A stretch of 64,000 nt of DNA from positions 87,512 to 151,511 of the forward strand of contig CACDFZ010000002.1 of NCBI GenBank assembly GCA_902552185.1, read 5' to 3'. Made by a program: the position numbers and the translations under genes. Numbering within the stretch: position 1 is the first letter of the stretch; the number at the start of each line of letters is the position of its first letter. This document shows positions 57,405-64,000 of this stretch, in pieces. The notes beneath the pieces are model-generated. The model was not told the DNA's origin. It did not search any database and saw nothing but the letters and a program-made list of their open reading frames with translations. The stretch comes from an uncultured Pelagibacteraceae bacterium. Its GTDB lineage: Bacteria; Pseudomonadota; Alphaproteobacteria; Pelagibacterales; Pelagibacteraceae.

Positions 57405-58337
57405 ATGAAAATTTTATCTGGAACAAGTAATCCTAAACTTAGCAAAGAAATTTCAAAGCTGCTTAAACTCAAACTCGTTAATACGAATATTAAAAGATTT
57501 TCTGATGGAGAAATTTATATTGAAATAAATGAAAATATTAGAGGAAATAGTGTATTTGTAATTCAATCAACTTCAAATCCAGCAAATGACAATTTAATGG
57601 AGTTGCTATTGTGTATAGACGCTTTGAGAAGATCATCGGCAAAAAATATCACTGCAGTTATTCCTTACTATGGATATGCCAGACAGGATAGAAAAGTAGT
57701 TCCAAGAACATCTATCTCTGCAAAAGTTGTTGCTAATTTAATTACAGATGCTGGAGCTAGTAGAGTGGTTACAGTAGACTTACATGCGGGTCAAATTCAA
57801 GGATTTTTCGATATGCCCGTTGATAACCTTTTTACAACCCCTTTATTTGCAAGGTATATCAAAAAAAAATTAAAAAATAAAAAGTTAATATGTGTTTCAC
57901 CAGATGTTGGAGGAGTTCAAAGAACTAGAGGTCTTGCAACAAAGATTAAAGCTGACTTAGCTATTATTGATAAAAGAAGACCAAAACCAGGTAAGTCTCA
58001 AGTGATGAATATAATAGGTGATGTAAAAGGCAAAACTTGTATTATTGTTGATGATATAATTGACAGTGGAGGAACAATTGTAAATGCAGTTGATGCTTTA
58101 AAAAAGAGTGGAGCCACCGAAGTTTATGTATTTATCACTCATGCTGTTTTAAGTGGTGATGCTACTAATAAAATTAAAAAGTCAAAAATAAAAAAATTAA
58201 TTATAACAGACACAATTGATAACTCACAAAAAATAAAGAATAACAATAAAATTGAGGTATTATCTATATCTTCATTAATGGCAGAGGCCATAAAAAGAAT
58301 TTCTAACTCAACATCTGTGTCAGATTTGTTTAATTAA
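57405..58337 (+). CDS. prs: Ribose-phosphate pyrophosphokinase
   Basis: YYGYARQDRKVVPRTSISAK, VVTVDLHAGQIQGFFDMPVDNL, IIVDDIIDSGGTI. Confidence 0.97.
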   Translation: MKILSGTSNPKLSKEISKLLKLKLVNTNIKRFSDGEIYIEINENIRGNSVFVIQSTSNPANDNLMELLLCIDALRRSSAKNITAVIPYYGYARQDRKVVPRTSISAKVVANLITDAGASRVVTVDLHAGQIQGFFDMPVDNLFTTPLFARYIKKKLKNKKLICVSPDVGGVQRTRGLATKIKADLAIIDKRRPKPGKSQVMNIIGDVKGKTCIIVDDIIDSGGTIVNAVDALKKSGATEVYVFITHAVLSGDATNKIKKSKIKKLIITDTIDNSQKIKNNNKIEVLSISSLMAEAIKRISNSTSVSDLFN

Positions 58338-58391
58338 CACTTGTTTTATTTTTAAAGTTGAGTTAAATAGCCTTTTCAAAATAAATAATTT

Positions 58392-59141
58392 ATGATTAAT
58401 ATAAAAGCTAACAAAAGAGAAAAATCTACAACAGGTTTTACCAATAAATTAAGATTAGACGGTTTTATTCCAGCTATATTATACGGTGGAAAAAACCCTA
58501 ACGAGAAAATATCTATAGCAAAAAAAGATCTAAAAAATTTTATTCAAAATGAGTCTTTTTTATCTACTGTATTTGAAATAGACCTTGATGGTAAAAAAGA
58601 AAAAGTTTTACCTCGAGACGTAGCTTACCATGTGACTACAAATGAGCCGATACATTTGGATTTAATGAGAATAGTCTCTGGAACTAAAATTGTAATTGAA
58701 ATTCCAGTTAAATTTATAAATAATAATGATTCACCTGGTCTTAAAAGAGGAGGCGTTCTTAATATAGTTAGAAGGAAAGTAGAATTGAGATGCCCGGCTG
58801 ATAATATACCAGAAGATATTACTATAGACCTAGCTGGTACAGATATAGGGACAAGCATAAAAATTTCATCTGTAAAATTGCCAGAAAATGTTACACCGGT
58901 AATTATTGACAGAGACTTTGTTATTGCAACCGTAGCAGCGCCAACCATTATTAAGGAACCTGAAAAACCTGCAGAAGGAGAAGCTGCTGAAGGTGCTGAG
59001 GGTGAAGCTGCGGCTGAGGGAGCGGAAGCAACTGCAGAAACATCTGGTAAAGAGGGTGAGCCAGCTAAAAAAGATGATAAAGGTAAAGATGCGTCACCTG
59101 ACAAAAAACCTGCAGACAAAAAACCTGCTGAGAAAAAATAA
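58392..59141 (+). CDS. rplY: 50S ribosomal protein L25 (Ctc form) with long Ala/Glu/Lys-rich C-terminal tail
   Basis: L25 N-terminal domain and TL5 C-domain followed by an EGAEGEAAAEGAEATAE low-complexity tail. Confidence 0.9.
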   Translation: MINIKANKREKSTTGFTNKLRLDGFIPAILYGGKNPNEKISIAKKDLKNFIQNESFLSTVFEIDLDGKKEKVLPRDVAYHVTTNEPIHLDLMRIVSGTKIVIEIPVKFINNNDSPGLKRGGVLNIVRRKVELRCPADNIPEDITIDLAGTDIGTSIKISSVKLPENVTPVIIDRDFVIATVAAPTIIKEPEKPAEGEAAEGAEGEAAAEGAEATAETSGKEGEPAKKDDKGKDASPDKKPADKKPAEKK

Positions 59142-59146
59142 ATAAT

Positions 59147-59719
59147 ATGCTTTTATTAGTTGGACTAGGAAATCCAGGACCTGACAGTGAGAATAATCGA
59201 CATAATATTGGGTTTAAAATAATCGATGCAATCAATTCTCATTTTAAACTTTCGAAACAAAAACCTAAATTTAAAGGCCTTCTAACTACTGGAAATATCG
59301 AATCTAAAAAAGTTTATGCTATTAAACCTTTAACCTTCATGAACAATTCAGGAACAGCAATAAAAGAATTGATTGATTATTTTAAAATTGATGCAAAAAA
59401 TGTAATCGTATTTCATGATGATTTGGATATTGATTTTGGTAAAGTTAAGGCTAAAGTTGGTGGAACAAGTGCTGGTCACAACGGAATAAAATCTATAGAC
59501 AAATTTATTGGCACAGATTACTCAAGAGTGAGAGTGGGTATAGGTCACCCAAAGGAAAAAAGAAGGGTTAATAGTCATGTTCTCGAAGATTTTAAAGATG
59601 ACGAAGAAGAAAGAATAAAAGAGATTACTGAAAATATTGTAAAATTGGTTCCAACTTTAATAGACAAAAAAATCGATTTATTTTCAAGTAAAGTTAATCA
59701 AAATTTAAATGGGATTTAA
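59147..59719 (+). CDS. pth: Peptidyl-tRNA hydrolase
   Basis: LVGLGNPGPDSENNRHNIGF, PLTFMNNSG, HDDLDIDFG, GGTSAGHNGIKSI. Confidence 0.95.
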   Translation: MLLLVGLGNPGPDSENNRHNIGFKIIDAINSHFKLSKQKPKFKGLLTTGNIESKKVYAIKPLTFMNNSGTAIKELIDYFKIDAKNVIVFHDDLDIDFGKVKAKVGGTSAGHNGIKSIDKFIGTDYSRVRVGIGHPKEKRRVNSHVLEDFKDDEEERIKEITENIVKLVPTLIDKKIDLFSSKVNQNLNGI

Positions 59720-60779
59720 GTGCGGTATTGTTGGTTTACCCAATGTAGGAAAGTCAACTTTATTTAATGCATTAACTTCAACAAAAAATGCTGAGGCAGC
59801 TAATTTTCCTTTCTGTACAATTGATCCAAATATTGGAATAGTAGAAGTACCGGACAATCGTTTAGATGCCCTTGCAAAATTGTCAAATTCAAAAAAAAAA
59901 ATTTATACCACAATAACTTTTGTAGATATTGCTGGATTAGTAAAAGGTGCATCAAAAGGAGAAGGATTAGGAAACAAGTTTTTATCTCATATCAGAGAGG
60001 TTGACGCTATCATTCACTTAGTAAGATGTTTTGAAAGTCAAAATATTCAGCATGTCAATAATAAGGTAAATCCGGTTGAGGATCTTGAAACAATTAAAAC
60101 AGAAATTGCATTATCTGATATTGAGACTATTCAAAAAAAACTGGAAAAATCAAAAAAAAAACTTCTTTCTAAAAAAGAAATAGAGATTTTGGAAAAATCA
60201 CTAGAAACACTTAATGGTGGAAATGAACTTGATACTTTAGATCAATCATTTAAAATATTTTTACGTCAAACCGGCTTACTTAGTTTAAAACCCAAAATAA
60301 TTGTATGCAATGTTGATGAAGCAACCTTAAAAGAGGGAAATGAACACACTTTAAGTATTATAAATACTTATCCAAAAGAAAAAGTGATAACAATTTGTGC
60401 AGATATTGAAGATCAACTATCTAGTTTAACAGATGACGAAAAATCAAAATTTATGAGAGAGATAGGTCTTAATAAAATGGGTATTAGTAAGCTTATTAAA
60501 GAAGGATATGATTTGCTTGATTTAGAAACTTTTTTTACTTCTGGAAAAGAAGAAAGCAGAGCTTGGACGGTAAAAAAAAATACCCCAGCTCCAAAAGCTG
60601 CTGGTGTTATTCATACTGACTTTGAAAAAAATTTTATAAGAGCTGAAGCTGTCGATACTGCAGATTTTATAAAATTTGGTAGCGCTGAAAAGTGTAAAGA
60701 AAATGGAAAGTTAAGAATAGAAGGGAAAGATTATATTGTTAAAGATGGTGACGTATTATATTTCAGGGTTAACCCTTGA
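59709..60779 (+). CDS. ychF: Ribosome-binding ATPase YchF
   Basis: CGIVGLPNVGKSTLFNALT, NFPFCTIDPN, DIAGLVKGASKGEGLGNKFL. Confidence 0.97.
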   Translation: MGFKCGIVGLPNVGKSTLFNALTSTKNAEAANFPFCTIDPNIGIVEVPDNRLDALAKLSNSKKKIYTTITFVDIAGLVKGASKGEGLGNKFLSHIREVDAIIHLVRCFESQNIQHVNNKVNPVEDLETIKTEIALSDIETIQKKLEKSKKKLLSKKEIEILEKSLETLNGGNELDTLDQSFKIFLRQTGLLSLKPKIIVCNVDEATLKEGNEHTLSIINTYPKEKVITICADIEDQLSSLTDDEKSKFMREIGLNKMGISKLIKEGYDLLDLETFFTSGKEESRAWTVKKNTPAPKAAGVIHTDFEKNFIRAEAVDTADFIKFGSAEKCKENGKLRIEGKDYIVKDGDVLYFRVNP

Positions 60780-61532
60780 CCATATTTTTTTCATGCTTAA
60801 AAAAACTAATATTGATAGCAGAACAAGATATAAAATTACTTTTACTCCAGTTTTATGTCTGCTTTCTAATTCTGGTTCAGCAGCCCAGCTTAAAAAAGTA
60901 GTAACATCTTTTGCCATTTGATCAACTGTTGCCTCTGTGCCATCAGCATAATCTACTAAACCATCTGACAAATTATTTGGCATTTTGATCTTATTGCCAA
61001 TCATATATTTATTATAATAAACGCCCTCGTCTAACGTTACTCCAGGAGGTGGATCCTCATAACCAACTAAAACTGAGTAAATATAATTAGCCCCTCCTTT
61101 TCTTGCTTTTACTAATACAGACATGTCAGGAGGATATGCTCCTCCATTAGCTGCTGCTGCTGCATTAACATTAGGGTAAGGACTCACAAATTTATCTGAA
61201 GGCCTTCCCGGTCTAGTAAACATTTCCCCTTGAGCGTCTGGACCGTCAGTCACCTCAAAACCTGCAGCTATAGCTTTAACTTCCTCCTCTGAGAACTCTG
61301 GCCCCCCAGGTTCTCCTAGATTTCTATAACTTAAATACTGCATAGAATGACAGGAAGCGCAAACCTCATTATACACTTGATATCCCCTTTGTAACGAAGA
61401 TCTATCAAATTTACCTAACAAACCTTTGAAGCTCCAGTCTACTTTGATTGGATCTATTTGCTCTGCGGATTTTAAAGTATTAAAAATAGTAAGAGATAAT
61501 AGTATACAAAAGAATAATTTAAATTTTTTCAT
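60756..61532 (-). CDS. petC: Ubiquinol-cytochrome c reductase cytochrome c1
   Basis: [15 protein letters not shown] heme motif, C-terminal TM anchor. Confidence 0.93.
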   Translation of the reverse strand: MKKFKLFFCILLSLTIFNTLKSAEQIDPIKVDWSFKGLLGKFDRSSLQRGYQVYNEVCASCHSMQYLSYRNLGEPGGPEFSEEEVKAIAAGFEVTDGPDAQGEMFTRPGRPSDKFVSPYPNVNAAAAANGGAYPPDMSVLVKARKGGANYIYSVLVGYEDPPPGVTLDEGVYYNKYMIGNKIKMPNNLSDGLVDYADGTEATVDQMAKDVTTFLSWAAEPELESRHKTGVKVILYLVLLSILVFLSMKKIWSRVNPEI

Positions 61533-62778
61533 TATCCTTCTTCGCCATTGAATAATCAGCCGACCCTGAGAGGACTGGATCAGATATACTTAAAGGAACA
61601 GGTTCAGTTTTTTCTAAATATCCAACAACTGGTAATATAACGATAAAGTGAAGGAAATAATAAACGGTTCCAACTCTCGCTAAAACTAAATAAATACCTT
61701 CAGCTGGCATTGCTCCTACATAGCCTAGAACTAAAACATCTATAACTAAAATCCAAAAGAACTGCCTATAAATTGGTCTAAACACCGCAGACCTCACTTT
61801 CGAAGTATCTAGCCATGGTAGAACAAATAAAATGAATATTGCCCCAAACATGAGAATTACACCGCCTAGTTTATCTGGAACTGATCTTAAAATTGCGTAG
61901 AAAGGTAGCAAATACCATTCAGGTACTATGTGTGCTGGGGTAACCATTGGGTTTGCTTGAATATAGTTATCTGAGTGTCCAAGAACGTTTGGAGCAAAAA
62001 ATACGAAGCCAGCAAAAATAATCATAAACAAAAGTAATGCAAATGCATCTTTAATAGTAATATACGGATGGAAAGGAACAGTATCCTTAGATGGTTTTTT
62101 AATATCTATCCCAACTGGATTGTTATTTCCGGGTACATGTAATGCCCATATATGTAGAACCACTAAACCTAGTATTAAAAAAGGTATTAAATAATGTAAG
62201 CTAAAAAATCTTGTTAAAGTAGGATTGTCAACCGAGTATGCACCCCATAACCATGTGGTAATGCTGTCGCCAATCAATGGTATCGCGCTAAATAAATTTG
62301 TAATAACTGTAGCTCCCCAAAAACTCATTTGGCCCCAAGGCAAAACATAACCCATGAATGCAGCAGCCATCATAAGAAGGTATATCATTAAACCTATTAT
62401 CCATATTATTTCTCTTGGAGACTTATAAGACCCGTAAAATAGTGACCTAAATATATGTATATAAACTGCTAAAAAAAACATTGATGCTCCGTTACTATGG
62501 ATATACCTAATTAACCATCCGTAATTAACATCTCTCATAATGTGTTCAACACTTGCAAAAGCTAAGTCTGCGTGTGCCACATAATGCATGGCTAAAACTA
62601 TTCCAGTGATAATTTGTGTCAACAAACAAAAAGTTAATATACCACCAAAGGTCCACCAATAGTTTAAGTTTTTTGGAGTCGGGTAATCTGTTAAATGAGA
62701 TGCTAATGACAATAAAGGTAATCTATCATTAAACCATTTTCCAACTTTCGACTTTGGTACGTATTCTTGCTCACTCAT
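61519..62778 (-). CDS. petB: Cytochrome b
   Basis: [51 protein letters not shown]. Confidence 0.97.
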   Translation of the reverse strand: MSEQEYVPKSKVGKWFNDRLPLLSLASHLTDYPTPKNLNYWWTFGGILTFCLLTQIITGIVLAMHYVAHADLAFASVEHIMRDVNYGWLIRYIHSNGASMFFLAVYIHIFRSLFYGSYKSPREIIWIIGLMIYLLMMAAAFMGYVLPWGQMSFWGATVITNLFSAIPLIGDSITTWLWGAYSVDNPTLTRFFSLHYLIPFLILGLVVLHIWALHVPGNNNPVGIDIKKPSKDTVPFHPYITIKDAFALLLFMIIFAGFVFFAPNVLGHSDNYIQANPMVTPAHIVPEWYLLPFYAILRSVPDKLGGVILMFGAIFILFVLPWLDTSKVRSAVFRPIYRQFFWILVIDVLVLGYVGAMPAEGIYLVLARVGTVYYFLHFIVILPVVGYLEKTEPVPLSISDPVLSGSADYSMAKKDNEKI

Positions 62779-62783
62779 AAATT

Positions 62784-63305
62784 TTACCCGATCTTAATTG
62801 TGTTAGCGTCAACAAATTCATATTTTGGTATTTCCATATTTTTAGGCGCTGGACCTTTTCTGATCCTGCCTGACAAATCATAATGCGAACCATGGCATGG
62901 ACAAAACCATCCTTTATAATCACCTTTATTTGAAAGAGGAACACATCCAAGATGCGTGCAAACCCCTAACATAACAAGCCACTCGTCTTTTCCACTTTTA
63001 ACTCTCTCTTCGTCTTTTTCTGGATGAGGAAGTTCTTCTAATGAAACTGATCTAGCCTGCAAAATTTCTTCTTGAGTTCGTCTTTTTAAAAAAACAGGCT
63101 TCCCTCTCCATAAAACAGTAATTGATTTTCCTGGTTCAATTTGACTTATATCAACTTCTGTTGTTGCAAGAGCCTTTTGGGCTTTATCTGGATTCATTTG
63201 ATCTATTAAGGGCCATATAACTGCACCTAGACCTACTGCACCAACTGTATAACTCGTGGTAAATAAAAAATCTCTTCTTGTTGTTTTTTTTTCTGATTTG
63301 TCCAT
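62784..63305 (-). CDS. petA: Ubiquinol-cytochrome c reductase Rieske Fe-S subunit (start placed at 63305)
   Basis: [20 protein letters not shown]-like leader, CTHLGC and CPCHGSHYD cluster motifs; tracked upstream extension looks spurious. Confidence 0.93.
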   Translation of the reverse strand: MDKSEKKTTRRDFLFTTSYTVGAVGLGAVIWPLIDQMNPDKAQKALATTEVDISQIEPGKSITVLWRGKPVFLKRRTQEEILQARSVSLEELPHPEKDEERVKSGKDEWLVMLGVCTHLGCVPLSNKGDYKGWFCPCHGSHYDLSGRIRKGPAPKNMEIPKYEFVDANTIKIG

Positions 63306-63388
63306 ATTGATGTTTATACTCTTATTTATTAAATAAGACACAAAATTAATATTTTCTAGGGTCAGAATGACACATAATATAATTGAAA

Positions 63389-63838
63389 ATGATAAGTATT
63401 GCTCTTTATAAACCTGATATTCCACAAAACACGGCTTCAATTTTGAGGCTTTGCGCATGTCTGAGATTAAAAATGCATATTATTGAACCATGTGGTTTTA
63501 ATTTAAACGACACTAGATTTAAAAGAGTAATAATGGATTATATAAATCATAGTAGTATTATAAGATATGATAATTTTAAAGAACTTTTAAATAAAAATAA
63601 AAAATCAAGAGTGATATTATTGTCTACAAAAGCAAAAAAGTCGTTATTTAAGTTTAGTTTTAAAAAAAATGATATAATCCTCTTAGGTAGGGAGAGCAAA
63701 GGAGTGCCTCAGAATGTTCATAAAGAACTTAAAAATAAATTGAGAATTCCAATATCTGATAAAACAAGATCTTTAAATGTGGTAGTTGCCGCTTCAATAT
63801 CGGCTGCAGAAGCTTTGAGACAAATTAAAATATTTTAA
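63389..63838 (+). CDS. trmL: tRNA (cytidine(34)-2'-O)-methyltransferase, SPOUT family
   Basis: ALYKPDIPQNTASILRLCACL, LLGRESKGVP, SLNVVVAASISAAEALRQ. Confidence 0.92.
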   Translation: MISIALYKPDIPQNTASILRLCACLRLKMHIIEPCGFNLNDTRFKRVIMDYINHSSIIRYDNFKELLNKNKKSRVILLSTKAKKSLFKFSFKKNDIILLGRESKGVPQNVHKELKNKLRIPISDKTRSLNVVVAASISAAEALRQIKIF

Positions 63839-63839
63839 T

Positions 63840-64000
63840 ATGGATTTAGAAGATAGAAAATTATATTCAGATAAATGGTTTTCATATTTGCAAGCACAAA
63901 TTTGTAATCATTTTGAAAAAATTGAAAAAGATTCTAAAAGCTCAAAAAAATTTGTTTCAACAAGCTGGTCTAAAAAAATTAATGGTGGCGGGGGGAATTA
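63840..64000 (+). CDS. hemF: Coproporphyrinogen III oxidase, aerobic (N-terminal fragment, truncated by the right edge)
   Basis: Own translation from ATG 63840: MDLEDRKLYSDKWFSYLQAQICNHFEKIEKDSKSSKKFVSTSWSKKINGGGGN; GGGG motif of HemF. Confidence 0.75.
   Translation, partial: MDLEDRKLYSDKWFSYLQAQICNHFEKIEKDSKSSKKFVSTSWSKKINGGGGN

Noticed and set aside
58625-59119. Minus-strand 164-aa ORF
   Set aside because: Antisense to rplY; Ala/Ser/Pro-rich product reflects the low-complexity rplY tail.
63306-63458. N-terminal extension of petA in the ORF track
   Set aside because: Extension is non-homologous and overlaps divergent trm[14 protein letters not shown] at 63305 is the natural TAT-type start.

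Overview
AT-rich window with the gene content of a streamlined alphaproteobacterium, most consistent with SAR11/Pelagibacterales (assignment by inference, no search run). Positions ~2.2-64 kb are densely packed housekeeping genes: fumC, uvrD/pcrA, pepP, ligA, bamD, lpxC, a nearly complete dcw cell-wall/division cluster on the minus strand, rnpB, an AmpD-like amidase, mlaA/mlaC, tRNA-Met(CAT), rpoD/dnaG/yqeY, carAB, trxB, aspC, uvrB, folM-like/folB, uvrC, pgsA, ilvE, marR/ompR/envZ-like, ubiK, lgt, midA-like, pgeF, prs, rplY, pth, ychF, petABC, trmL and the start of hemF. The first ~2.2 kb is different. It is sparsely coding accessory DNA beside the start of a DNA methyltransferase. It carries a GC-rich ~24-bp repeat, (G/A)GCACCTGGCAACAGAACGCCCCTT, in three near-identical copies plus two degenerate ones, interspersed with very small ORFs and a TolA-like Ala/Glu-rich membrane protein. 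This repeat/micro-ORF cluster is the least explained part of the window. In the core, the main unusual points are ftsZ placed between mraZ and rsmH instead of after ftsA, a single-ORF murE-murF fusion, a very divergent ftsA-position protein, and a 10-bp-periodic TGGGA triplet upstream of mraZ that matches the MraZ box.
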